Assembly: GCA_002077065.1 (NCBI GenBank)
Contig: NAJO01000033.1
Coordinates: forward strand, 248,001 to 312,000
Length of the DNA stretch: 64,000 bases
Origin: Cryoendolithus antarcticus
Taxonomy: Eukaryota; Ascomycota; Dothideomycetes; Cladosporiales; Cladosporiaceae
Reading direction: 5' to 3'
Each line of letters starts with the position of its first letter. Within the stretch, counting starts at the first letter, position 1. The translations under genes and the position numbers were made by a program. The notes below the pieces were generated by a model. It saw only the letters and a list, made by a program, of their open reading frames with translations. It was not told the origin of the DNA and searched no databases. Of the stretch, positions 44,035-54,174 are shown piece by piece.

Positions 44035-45108
44035 TCATGGATCTGAGACCACCAGAGTAGTGTTTGCCGTGACCTGATCACAGAACTCTACCCAACCATC
44101 TAGGTCCATGTTCTTCATCACTGCGCTGAACGATGCGCTGCCGTCTGCATCGCCACTCCTGGAGCAGAAGTCTGATGCGACCTTGCTCGCCACTTGTCCA
44201 ATGGCAGACTTGGGATACTCGATGTGGAAGACTGGCTTGCCTGCTTCCACCATTGGTGCGAACTTCCCGCATTCACTGAACTGTACGCACTGCTCGTTCA
44301 CCGAGAACTGTACAGTGGATGTGAGGTTCGACAGCACTTCGCCAGCATTCTTCAGTCCGATGGACATGTTACGAGACATCGCCTCGGAGGACAGGAACTC
44401 CATGTAGTTGATTGTGTCTGCCTGTGTGAGGCCTAAGCCGTTATCGTTGTTGTACGCATCAACGTTATCCGGGTCCAGGCCGTCGCAGCCTTTGGAGCTG
44501 GCGAGCTCGATGCGTTTTGTCATGATGTTTCGGACGTTCTGAGAACGGAGGTCTATCCAGTGCTCGTCAGGCCAGCCATCCAGAGCCTTGCCAATGACGT
44601 TCGAAGCAAAGTCTCCAGAGTCTGGTCGATATGGCTCGTATGACCCGCCACTGAAGTAGCAGATGACCTTCTTGCCGAGGCCGTGAAGTAGCTCGATGGT
44701 GGTGTTTGAGTTTGTGAAGAGGTCGATGTCAAACACCTCCACATCCGGGTCCGTGGTCTTGTTATCTGCCGTAATCAAGACAGGGTTCTGGAGCGCGATC
44801 TGCCATGACGCTGCTACGCCAGGTTGCCAGTAGGTCCCGTTGCTAGTCGCGTTCGCTGTGGGTGATGGGCCTACTGGCGAGGAGGAAGATGGTGATGAGC
44901 CTTCGTCGCCGCCTCCGTTATTCCGAGTGAGTCCGACACCAAGTCCTACAGCGAGCGCGATGATCAGGACTGAGGCCAGAACTCCAACAATGATGAGAGT
45001 TCTTCGAGTAAAGCGTCCAGGCCGCTTTCGAGGTGGCAGCTCATTGCGGCTGCCTCCGAGTTCCTTCATCCTGATGGAGTCACCGTTGCTCGACTGCATG
45101 CTTGCCAT
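44035..45108 (-). CDS. ega3: GH114 endo-alpha-1,4-galactosaminidase, membrane-anchored (Ega3-like)
   Basis: Single-exon protein of 357 residues predicted to cut alpha-1,4-linked galactosamine stretches of GAG at the cell surface. A short cytosolic N-terminus with KRPGRFTRR precedes a hydrophobic helix (about residues 36-58), so it is a type II membrane protein. A Gly/Ser/Pro-rich spacer follows. The catalytic barrel has GH114 landmarks: WQPGVAASWQIAL, VFDIDLF, KVICYFSGGSYE, WIDLRS, the aspartate of GLDPDN (D212, likely nucleophile), GLKNA, and the EQC/ECGKF segment. Ega3 of A. fumigatus is also membrane-anchored and lies in the GAG cluster. It is divergent from agd3 across 1352 bp, suggesting shared control. 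Confidence 0.92.
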   Translation of the reverse strand: MASMQSSNGDSIRMKELGGSRNELPPRKRPGRFTRRTLIIVGVLASVLIIALAVGLGVGLTRNNGGGDEGSSPSSSSPVGPSPTANATSNGTYWQPGVAASWQIALQNPVLITADNKTTDPDVEVFDIDLFTNSNTTIELLHGLGKKVICYFSGGSYEPYRPDSGDFASNVIGKALDGWPDEHWIDLRSQNVRNIMTKRIELASSKGCDGLDPDNVDAYNNDNGLGLTQADTINYMEFLSSEAMSRNMSIGLKNAGEVLSNLTSTVQFSVNEQCVQFSECGKFAPMVEAGKPVFHIEYPKSAIGQVASKVASDFCSRSGDADGSASFSAVMKNMDLDGWVEFCDQVTANTTLVVSDP

Positions 45109-46460
45109 CTTCGCAGGTTCGCGTGAGTCGTTTCCGACCGATGGTGCGACACTCCGGTGCTATTGCGTGAACTAGGGAAGTGACCTGTCCGTTCGCACCT
45201 GTGATGAACTGCGACAAGGACACGAATGATGAAGCTGCCGTTCTCTGCTACCTTGACAGGATGTTGAAGGTCGCAGTGGATGCTGTATAGATTCGAGCAC
45301 GACTCATGACCTCCGTCGAACGTGCTGAAGTCTAGATCCTGAGAACGCTAATACCAAAAGGCCAATCAACGCGCGGCCGCTGACTGTAGTCTGTCGCTCT
45401 CAGGTATCTGACCACCTCAACTGTAATATCCAAGGCGTGAATTGCCTCTGCACGGCAACGCTGAGACGCAGTCTGAGAGGTCGTTGGTCACCTGTACGAT
45501 CACTCACGAATGTCAACCTTGGCGGTTGTCGACAAATACTGTTCGCTAATGGCTGTCGAGTCAGGACAAACGCGGCAGAACACGGGGCGTACTGTAGCAA
45601 TAATTGGGCGAAGGCGCTGCCGTCAGTGTGCCGTGCAGAGGCTAGCGCCTTTGACAAGCACTGCATACGAGCCAGTCTCATCCCTGCCAAGCGTGACTGA
45701 AATTGGATTGCCACTGCGTTCTGATGCTGCGCTGGGGCTCGGAGTAAGGTGACTCTGAAGCTCACGCGGCAAACTGTTCAAGTCGGCTGATGAGCACCTG
45801 CGCGCAGCTTCGGCAACGGTACCGAGTGTAGAGTCTGGAGTCAAAATGCGCAGCCTGACTGGACCCATGCAACGACTAAGGCGTCACCAAGACCGTAGAG
45901 TGACAAGCTGACGGGTAGGACAGATCCACAGGCCACATGCGTCGGGGAACTTTAAAGTGGTGTTATTTTGGGTCTGCCCTGGCTCTGGCAACGCTGGGAC
46001 CCAAACAAGAACTCGCTGCCGGTCTGCTATACACGAGCATCGCATACATCCGCCTCATCATTGAGACACGTCATGAGGCCCAGGCGAATGATTGAAGCTG
46101 GTATCCATGCAAGGGACAAGACATTGTGGTGCCAGCACCAGCCTTTTCACAATAGCGTTTGGTCGTTGCGTGATGCACTGATGTTGCCTCCACCGTCGAT
46201 GCCCAGACCGCCTAGTACCATCGTTCTCTTTGTGGCTGCCACATCCGGGAGCATGGGCTCGACTCGCTTGACGGCTCTATTAAAGCACGCCGCATATTTG
46301 GCATCGGATCGACCGGTTACCACCATATTCGCCAAGCATCCCTCTTCACATATAGCATACCTCGCTGGGGCACTCACCCACAGCACCTCACCTTCTCCTA
46401 CACGGCTCTTCATTTTCTCTACTTTCGCTTATTCCGCGTGTCTACGCACCTACTTTCGTT
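45109..46460. promoter_or_regulatory. Divergent promoter region of ega3 and agd3
   Basis: These 1352 bp hold the promoters of both genes. A weak TATAGC near 46351, 110 bp before the agd3 ATG, could be a core element. Frames on both strands have no recognisable product. Confidence 0.55.
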
Positions 46461-48945
46461 ATGGCATCGTTATTATGCCAGATGCTAGCAGCCATTGGGC
46501 TTGCATCTTCAATCGCCAGCTGCCAAACCAGCACCACGCCAGTGGCGACGACTTCGACCACAAGCTCAACGAGCGTGGCCACCACCAGCGCAGTCGTCTC
46601 CAGCTCAACCACTCCCGTTGTAACCACACCGACTAGCTCTGCTGCGACCAGTGCAGCCACGACCAGCAGCACAGTCGTCATCAGCTCTTCCGCCAGCTCA
46701 GCACCCACCTCCAGCAGCACAGATGGTACGATCGTAGTCTCTGAGACGGTCCCTGCTGGAACCACAGTCACTGGCACGACCTCTGCCGCGCCACCACCAG
46801 CCTCGGCGACCACCGATAACGCCGTGACCACAGCGCCTGCATCGTCAGCAGCCCCTCCAGTCGCGTCTGCGACACCAGCTGGTAACATCAATGTCGCCCA
46901 AACCATCCTGGTCCTCGTCCGCACTGCAGATGACCCGTACGCTGTGATCTCGGGCCTCCAAGGCTACGGCATCCCCTACCAAGTCGTCCAGGTCCCACAG
47001 ACTGGTTTCACCCTGCCAGCACTGAACTCGTCGGCCACGCAAGGCAACTACGGTGGTATCATCTCGCTAAGCGAGCTGGCCTACGAGTACTCGACTGGCT
47101 GGGCTGCCGGTATCTCGACTGACCAGTACAACCAACTCTACGCGTACCAGACTGCCTTTGGTGTGCGCTTCGTTCGTATCGATGCCTACCCCCAACCGGC
47201 TTTCGGTGTGTCCACGGCGGCACAAGGTGTCGGCTGCTGTGGACAGGATGTCGAGCAGTTGATCAGCATCTCAAACGCTACAGGTTTCCCGGGCGCGAAC
47301 ATCAAGACCGGTGCCACCATGTCGACCAAGAACATGTACCATTACCCGGCTACCATCACGGATCCGCTTACCACATGGGAGGTGGCGAAGTACGCGCCCG
47401 ATGCCAACGGCGTGTTCAATACTGACACTACCGCTGCTGTGATCAACAACTTCGCTGGCCGCCAACAAATGGTGTGGTTCGGCTCATGGGCCACCCAATG
47501 GTCGCCAACATCCAACTTCTTGCAGCATGCATACATCCACTGGATGACTCGTGGTCTGTTCGTCGGTGCTCGCAAAGTGTACTTGAGCACCCAGATTGAC
47601 GACGTGCATCTCAACAGCGAGATCTACTACCCAGGCAACACCACATACCGCATCAACACCAACGATCTGGTCAACCACGTGGCATGGACTAAGGCTATTA
47701 ACTCCCGCATGCCAGCTGGATCCAATTACTTCATCGAGCTTGGCCACAACGGCAACGGAGACATCATCGAAGCCACAGCTGCTGCCAACACTGCCTGCAA
47801 CCCGGCAGATGCCATCTTTTACGACTTCCCGCCTGACACTCCTCTTGAGTTCCAGAAGCCTCTCGGCTCTGGTGTCAACAAGTGGCCCAGCACCCCGGCC
47901 TCGTACAGCTGGAGCATTGCATGCGCGAAGCGGGACTCTCTAGCCAACTGGTTCACAACCGCTGCCAACCGTGATGCGTTTGCTCACATCTCGCACACGT
48001 TCACGCATCTTCCTCAGAACAACATCACCTACAGTGACGCAAACAAGGAGATCGTGTTCAACCAGGCTTGGCTGAAGCAGATCACCATCTCTGCTGGCAA
48101 CAAGTTCTCTAGCAAGGGCCTCATCCCACCTGCCATCACTGGTCTCCACAACGGCGATGCTCTCCGCGCTTGGGTTACGAACGGCATCACGAACGCTGTC
48201 GGCGATAACAGTCGCCCTGTGCTCTTGAGCCCATACAACCAGCACTGGCCGTTGATCTCCAACGTGTCGGCTAACGGCTACGCTGGCGTGACAATTGTGC
48301 CTCGCTGGCCCACGACCATCTACTTCAACTGCGACACTCCTGCCTGCACGACCCAAGAGTGGATCAACACTGCTTCCGGCAAGGGTGGCTTCAGTGATCT
48401 GTTGAACTTTGAGAAGACGACCACCATGCGCTACCTCTTTGGTCTGCGCCATGACGGGTACATGTTCCACCAGGCCAACCTTCGTGTGGCGGATCAGCCC
48501 ACTTCGACCATCGGCTCGCAGACCGCCAAGCTCAGTATCTTCGAGTCGTGGGTCGAGACTATGGTGCAGGAACTTGGTCGCTTGTCAAACTGGCCTTTGA
48601 CCTCGCTCAAGCAGGACGATCTTGCTGCGCAGTTCGTAAGTCATCCACTATCTACCACTATTTTCTACCACAGTGACTAACGTCTCATCTCAGACCAGCC
48701 GCATGACCCGTGACAACTGCAAGCCTTCTCTGTCGAACACCCTGTCCTCCGACGGCAAGACTATCACAGCCGTCACCGTCACAGCCACGAACAACAAGTG
48801 CGGCACCACGATCCCGGTGACCCTCCCTGGCAACGCACCATCAGGCTACACAGCAGACAAGGTCGGCTCTGAGCCCAACATCGTCTGGGTGTCGCTGACC
48901 GGCAGCGCTGTCAAGCTCACGCTACCGACGCCGGTCGCTTTGTAA
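46461..48945 (+). CDS. agd3: Secreted polysaccharide deacetylase (Agd3-like, CE18)
   Basis: Predicted extracellular enzyme that partly deacetylates GalNAc residues of GAG, giving the positive charge needed for adhesion. Exons 46461-48635 and 48694-48945, joined across a 58 bp intron with a GTGACTAAC branch site; 808 residues. A signal peptide (about 1-20) is followed by a very Ser/Thr/Val-rich stretch (about 21-140), probably O-glycosylated. The Agd3-type region then starts at NVAQTILVLVRT. The likely metal site is the aspartate pair of STQIDDVH (D380/D381) and HTFTH (H512, H516), the arrangement of deacetylases. A C-terminal beta-rich part with paired cysteines ends the protein; there is no GPI signal. 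Length and Ser-rich layout agree with A. fumigatus Agd3. Confidence 0.93.
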
Positions 48946-50212
48946 GAGATTGATCTTGCTGCATGTGTGTGTAAGCATGGCGAGGGCGTCGGGGAAACAG
49001 CCACACAATGGGCAGGGCATAATGATGAAACAAAAAGCTGTATCGCTTTCTCTTATTTCTTGTACCTTACTTTAAGCAGGCTACTGCGATGCCTCTGCGT
49101 ACGATAGTGTAACTCAGACATCCACCTCTAAATATACGACTCACATTGATTCTTTTGCCACTTGCGACACCTTATAAGCACGTCGCGTGTAGGGCATGCT
49201 ATCACTCCGGCACGGGGCTAGTGTTGTCGCACAGTGCCCGTTTACAATGCTGGCAGACAGATGCTGCTGCATACGCTGTGCCACCACTGCGCACGCCTCA
49301 TACCACTGCAATACCTCATCGCTCAGCTCCGCAGGATCCATCAGCCTAGAGCGTGAGCATGAACGGGTCTAGCGACTTGGCCATGGGAGATTGGTGCTTT
49401 TTGACGAGCAAAAGTCCCACTCATCGTCGCGTATTCTCTCCGCGCCGCGCAGTAGTCTAAGCCTGACTCGGGGCCAAGTCGATAAACTGATGATCTAGCC
49501 AAAGCAGGCGCTTGCAGATCGAGTCAGGCCACCGCTCCCTACGCAAATTGCATACCGTAACAGATTCTGCACTGCACACTTCGGTCGCTCAGTCGTCACG
49601 CACACGAGGTCTGCAGGTCTTGTCATTGTCCGCATCCTTTCTCGGTCCACGCGCCTTGCAAGGCTATCACGCGAAGTTGAAATGACACGGAGTGTTTCAG
49701 TATCAGATCATGCGAGTCTGGGCCCTGACCTGCAGGTACCCGTCGCTTCCCGCACCTCTGGCCAACCTCACTCGCGCCCCAACCCCTGCATCCTCCGCAT
49801 TACTGCTTGCATAAGTGTCTTGGACACCTTGGACGTGAGGATCACTTCATTTGCGCAACCGCGGACCGCCCACTTGCCAACATGTGTTTGGTCCACTTCT
49901 TCCGTTTCATACCGCGCCATGTGGGGATCACAAGGCGTGATGAATGATCGCCCGGCAGTAGGTAAGTGGCTTTTCCGCTCATGGTTGGTCCCGAGCAATG
50001 CCTATAAGGCTCGTCCAGCCGCCCACCTGGTGACGACCTTTCTTTGTCGTCCAAACCCACAACGAGCCGCTCTTGAAGACGCGCATCACGGTCATTACCA
50101 GTTCATTGATTGAACATAGCCTTGACGGCTCCCACATTCCTTTACCCAACTTCATTCACTCTTTCCGAAACGAAACGCAAAGCACCAGCGCCGAACCACA
50201 CCCGAAATCGCA
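48946..50212. other. Intergenic between agd3 and sph3-C
   Basis: This 1267 bp stretch holds the agd3 terminator and sph3-C promoter. It contains a TATAAG site (listed separately) and an APSES-like TCGCGTGA on the minus strand at 49667-49674. Frames of 60-140 codons on either strand look random. Confidence 0.5.
50003..50008 (+). promoter_or_regulatory. TATA-like element of sph3-C
   Basis: TATAAG about 205 bp before the ATG at 50213. The intervening sequence has no in-frame ATG reaching the gene, and its last 100 bp is pyrimidine- and A-rich, as in fungal 5' UTRs. Called by inspection. Confidence 0.35.
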
Positions 50213-51025
50213 ATGGCCATCTTCAAGAACCTCATCATCTCGAGCGTGCTCGCTACTTTGGCAGCCGCTGCGCCCATCCAGAAGCGCATCGCTCCCAACC
50301 CAAACCTCCATGTAGCCCTTCCGCTGTACAGCTATCCCCTCGCTGGCGTCTGGGACCCCACCTACAACACCATCGCCTCCAATCCTTCGACGACGTTCGA
50401 TGTGATTATCAACCCTTCCTCCGGTCCTGGCTCGTACCCACCTGAAAGCGATTACCTTTCAGGCGTTCACAAGCTTCAGACGTACTCCAACGTCAACGTC
50501 TACGCTTACGTCCGCACTGGCTTCACTGAGCGCAGCGTCTCTGACGTCGCGGACGACATCAACACCTACAAGAAATGGACCACCGAACTCAACACTCCTC
50601 TCGCAGGTTTCTTCGTTGACGAGGCACCCAATACTGTCGGTGACGGCAACTCCAATGTCAACTACATGAAAGACGTTCACTCCTCCATCGGCTCCAGCTT
50701 CCAGACTTGGACCAACCCAGGCAGCACGGTCGACGCCGCCTTCTACGACTACGCCGATACCGTCACAGCTTTCGAGACAGACTACAGCACGTGGGTTGAT
50801 CCCGCACGTACTGCTATCCCATGGGACCTTCACTCAAAGACCTCTGTCATGATCATGAGGTACGATGGTGCAGCGAGCGGCGCCGCGGACCAGGCGAAGG
50901 TTTTGATCGAGCGTGGCTTCAAGTCTGGGTTCGTTTGGGGTAACGAGGACTACCAGGAGTTCTCGCAAGCGTGGGCAACTTTCAGCGATTCTTGCGCACA
51001 GCATGCTGGGTCCTACAGGGTATAG
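50213..51025 (+). CDS. Spherulin-4/GH135-like protein, secreted (Sph3-C)
   Basis: Third spherulin-4 protein of the cluster, 270 residues, intronless. A clear signal peptide (residues 1-20, MAIFKNL... to AAAA) is followed by QKR, a likely Kex2-type site at residues 23-25. The domain has LPLYSYPLAGVWDP, VIINPSSGPG, AYVRTGF, the acidic pair in FFVDEAP (D136-E137), TNPG, FETDYSTW and a final FVWGNEDY strand. It is clearly more distant from Sph3-A and Sph3-B than these are from each other and lacks their two introns, so it is an older or independently acquired copy. It should be freely secreted. It may degrade released polymer, or have another target. Confidence 0.88.
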   Translation: MAIFKNLIISSVLATLAAAAPIQKRIAPNPNLHVALPLYSYPLAGVWDPTYNTIASNPSTTFDVIINPSSGPGSYPPESDYLSGVHKLQTYSNVNVYAYVRTGFTERSVSDVADDINTYKKWTTELNTPLAGFFVDEAPNTVGDGNSNVNYMKDVHSSIGSSFQTWTNPGSTVDAAFYDYADTVTAFETDYSTWVDPARTAIPWDLHSKTSVMIMRYDGAASGAADQAKVLIERGFKSGFVWGNEDYQEFSQAWATFSDSCAQHAGSYRV

Positions 51026-52460
51026 ATGGATTTGCCACTGCTCTGCGAGCAGGCATCTCGGGCGAGAATGCGGCTTTCGCCTTCTTGGATCGGCATTGGA
51101 AACGAGCTGGTGGGTTGTGGGACGATGTAACGACATTCATGTAGACTTGTACTGGAAGACGCATAGCTGTACGCCAGACGGCCATGCTTGCTTTGCCACC
51201 TGATCCTCGCCCCGTTGCTCAGATTAAAAGTTCCTCCAGTGTTGGTCGTATGCACAGAGTCCTTCACTACTGACGACCCCGTTTCAATCTGCGGTCTGGA
51301 TTATGACGCTTCATCGGCAAGCTGATCCGAATTTTCGACGTCGCTTCAGCACACTTCTCAGCCCCTACTCTCTCCTGTCAGCTGCAGGTACATCGTAAGC
51401 GCTAATGCTCTCCGTGTACACTGCATCCTTCAATCTACTTCCAACACTCCTTCCAATAGCTTTTCCTTCGCGTCGAGTAGCGCTGAGATGCACTTTGGCC
51501 GGATGCTGCGTACGACATCGACAGCGCGAACTACTGTAAGCGCGCGGGAGCAGCACGTTTTGCCTGCAAGCGACGGGAGTCCAGGCCACATGAATTCTCT
51601 ATCTGTCGCCATAAGAATTTGCTATGGTGTGATCGATGGCGCTGGCTCACAACCATAGTGTCACACCGAGATGCACAAGCAGAGGCAAGTAGAGCAAGAG
51701 AGATCGGCCTGCTGTCTTGGCTAGTAGACTGTCGACATCAGCTTGATGAACGTGATTTAATGACTTGCTTCGGTCACGTGTAGAATGCCCGTTGTCTGGT
51801 ATACTCGTGACATGTCGTTGTCTTCACTTGAGCCCTGGTCGCGCTGACTAAACAAAGAGAGGGCACTGAGGCCGGAACATGATTTGCTGCATGTTCAAGT
51901 ACTCGGCGTAAATGGCGAGTCCTCTTCCGATGCGACTCCAGAATTCCGTTGCGTCGCGGAGTCATGCCATCCCGCTTTCAAAATCACGGAGGTAATGAGG
52001 CCTCGACGTGAGGTAGTCGAGCACAATGGACAACTCAGCACGTTAGATGACTTTCGCCAGATCACGCCTCACTGGGTCTTCTGATATGATGGCAGAAACA
52101 TGGCGTCGTCACAAATCCAAGCGACGCACACCACCCGGCAGTGATCCCCATCTTTTCTGCGCTCTTCGTTCAAGCACCTTCACGACGCACGAAGCAACGA
52201 GCGGTATCTCAAGCGAGTGAAGCTTTTTCTACGTCATCTAGATCGAAGCTGCCAACTTGGCTTGCATGTGACGGAAACCACTTGCCAGTGACCACGCGTC
52301 TCAAGCTCCGAACATTGAATTTCGAGCATATTATTAGTAGGTCAAGTACCATTTCGACTCCGCTCTTCGCCTTCGACAGTTTTCAACATCATATTTCCTG
52401 CAATATACATCGAGCCTCATCCTACCATACCAAGGCCGGGCTTCCTGGACTCTTCCTAGC
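51026..52460. other. Intergenic between sph3-C and GH5 gene
   Basis: This 1435 bp stretch has only short frames on both strands. The last 150 bp before 52461 is A/T- and C-rich without ATG, as expected of a 5' UTR. Nothing else recognised. Confidence 0.5.
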
Positions 52461-54050
52461 ATGAAGAAATTCCTCAACAAAGCCAAGGACTTCGGCCAGC
52501 AACAGGTCCAGCAGCGTCAAGGCAACAACCAGCAACCTATGGCCAGTCAGCCTGATGGACAGAACAGGATCCAGCCACCTACGAAGCAGGACGTCGATCG
52601 CTACCGCTACCACCATGGCACAAACATAGGCACTCTATTCATCTTGGAGAAGTGGCTCACTGGGTCGATGTTCCCGGACAACGCCAACGGAAGTGCTGAG
52701 CTCGCCGCGGCTCAGGGCTGGGTGAAGAAGGAAGGGCTTGATAACGCTCGGCAGCGGTTCGAGAAGCATTGGCGAGAGTATGTCAGTGATGCCGACATGG
52801 ACTGGCTGCGAGATGTGGCAAAGTGCACGTCTGTGCGGTTGCCCATCGGTTGGTTCACCCTTGGCTCAGAATGGTGCAAAGGCACTGCCTTCAAAAATGT
52901 CGCAGGCGTGTACCAGAATGCCTGGCCAGCCGTGAAGGACCTTGTCGCCCGCTTGAATCAACGCGGCATCGCCACTCTAATCGATCTGCACGGTCTTCCT
53001 GGTGGAGCCAACGCGCAAGAGCACTCCGGCACCAACAGCGGCAAGACGGAGTTTTGGTCGAGCAGCAGCGACCGAGACATCGCCACGCACGCCCTTTGCC
53101 ACATCGCAACGGAAGCGCGCAACATGGATGGTGTCCTCGGCCTCCAACTGGTGAACGAATCCGAAGCAAACGCAAAGGGAATGTACGACTGGTACACTCG
53201 CGTCATCAACGAGATCTCCCGCGTAGACTCCACCCTACCCCTGTACATCTCCGACGCCTGGGACTTCTCGCAATGCATCAACTGGACACTCTCCCACAAT
53301 AACGCCACAGCCCAGACAAACCCAATCGTCATCGACACGCATCTGTACTGGGCCTTTTCCGACGCCGACAAAGCCAAGACACCTCAACAGATCACCGGAG
53401 AAGCTTCGAATTCTCTCAAGGCCTTAGACAACAAAGACGGTTCTGTTCTCGACCGCGGCGCCGTCCAAGCAATTGTCGGCGAATATTCTTGCGTCCTGAC
53501 CGAAGACTCCTGGGCCAAATCTGCAGGCACACCAAAGGACCAACTAGTCCACGGCTTCGGCAACGCAGAGTCTTCCCGCTTCCAGTCCCGTGCCGGAGGC
53601 TCCTTCTTCTGGACGTACAGAATGGACTGGATGGAAGGCGGCGAATGGGGCTTCAAGCAAATGATCAAGGCCGGCGCTATTACGCCGCCCATTGGCCTGA
53701 CTCTTAGTGTTCAAGACGTGCAGTCCCGCATCTCCCACGCGCAGCAGGGTCAGCAGTCCGCTCGCTCGCAGGCGATCAGCCAGCATTGTCAGTATTGGGA
53801 CAACAATCATCCGGGACAGTACGAGCACTGGCGTTTCGAGCAGGGTTGGGATGTAGGGTTCTCGGACGCGATGGTTTTCTTTAGAATGCGGAGCCAGAGG
53901 AATCTGAATGGCGGGGATCGGATTGGGATGTTGGAGTTGTGGGTGCTGAAGCGGGTGAGGGAGAGTGGGATGGGAGGGAAGTTTGTTTGGGAGTTCGAGC
54001 AGGGTGTCCGGAAGGGGGTGGCGGATTGGTATCAGCTGGCTGGGATCTGA
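52461..54050 (+). CDS. GH5 family glycanase (exo-beta-1,3-glucanase-like)
   Basis: Single-exon protein of 529 residues starting at ATG 52461. The N-terminal 50 residues are Gln-rich and basic, with no signal peptide, so it is probably intracellular or unconventionally secreted. The TIM barrel follows: TNIGTLFILEKWL, SVRLPIGWF, TLIDLHGLPGG, then LQLVNES with the acid/base Glu, IDTHLYWAF, and VGEYSC with the nucleophile Glu, and a WTYRMDW strand. Both catalytic Glu residues are present. The C-terminal 130 residues form an extra aromatic-rich part (YWDNNHPGQYEHWRFEQGW). The substrate is uncertain; beta-1,3- or beta-1,6-glucan is the usual one. Standing beside the GAG cluster it could be an accessory wall-remodelling gene, but nothing proves co-regulation. 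Confidence 0.85.
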   Translation: MKKFLNKAKDFGQQQVQQRQGNNQQPMASQPDGQNRIQPPTKQDVDRYRYHHGTNIGTLFILEKWLTGSMFPDNANGSAELAAAQGWVKKEGLDNARQRFEKHWREYVSDADMDWLRDVAKCTSVRLPIGWFTLGSEWCKGTAFKNVAGVYQNAWPAVKDLVARLNQRGIATLIDLHGLPGGANAQEHSGTNSGKTEFWSSSSDRDIATHALCHIATEARNMDGVLGLQLVNESEANAKGMYDWYTRVINEISRVDSTLPLYISDAWDFSQCINWTLSHNNATAQTNPIVIDTHLYWAFSDADKAKTPQQITGEASNSLKALDNKDGSVLDRGAVQAIVGEYSCVLTEDSWAKSAGTPKDQLVHGFGNAESSRFQSRAGGSFFWTYRMDWMEGGEWGFKQMIKAGAITPPIGLTLSVQDVQSRISHAQQGQQSARSQAISQHCQYWDNNHPGQYEHWRFEQGWDVGFSDAMVFFRMRSQRNLNGGDRIGMLELWVLKRVRESGMGGKFVWEFEQGVRKGVADWYQLAGI

Positions 54051-54174
54051 TCGGGAGTGACCTACAATAGGGACCTGGAAACTGACAAAGAACGAACGAC
54101 CTAACGAGTTGCGGACCACGAGCTTGCGGACGAACCATCCATAAACATCTACATACACTACATAGACATCCAAC

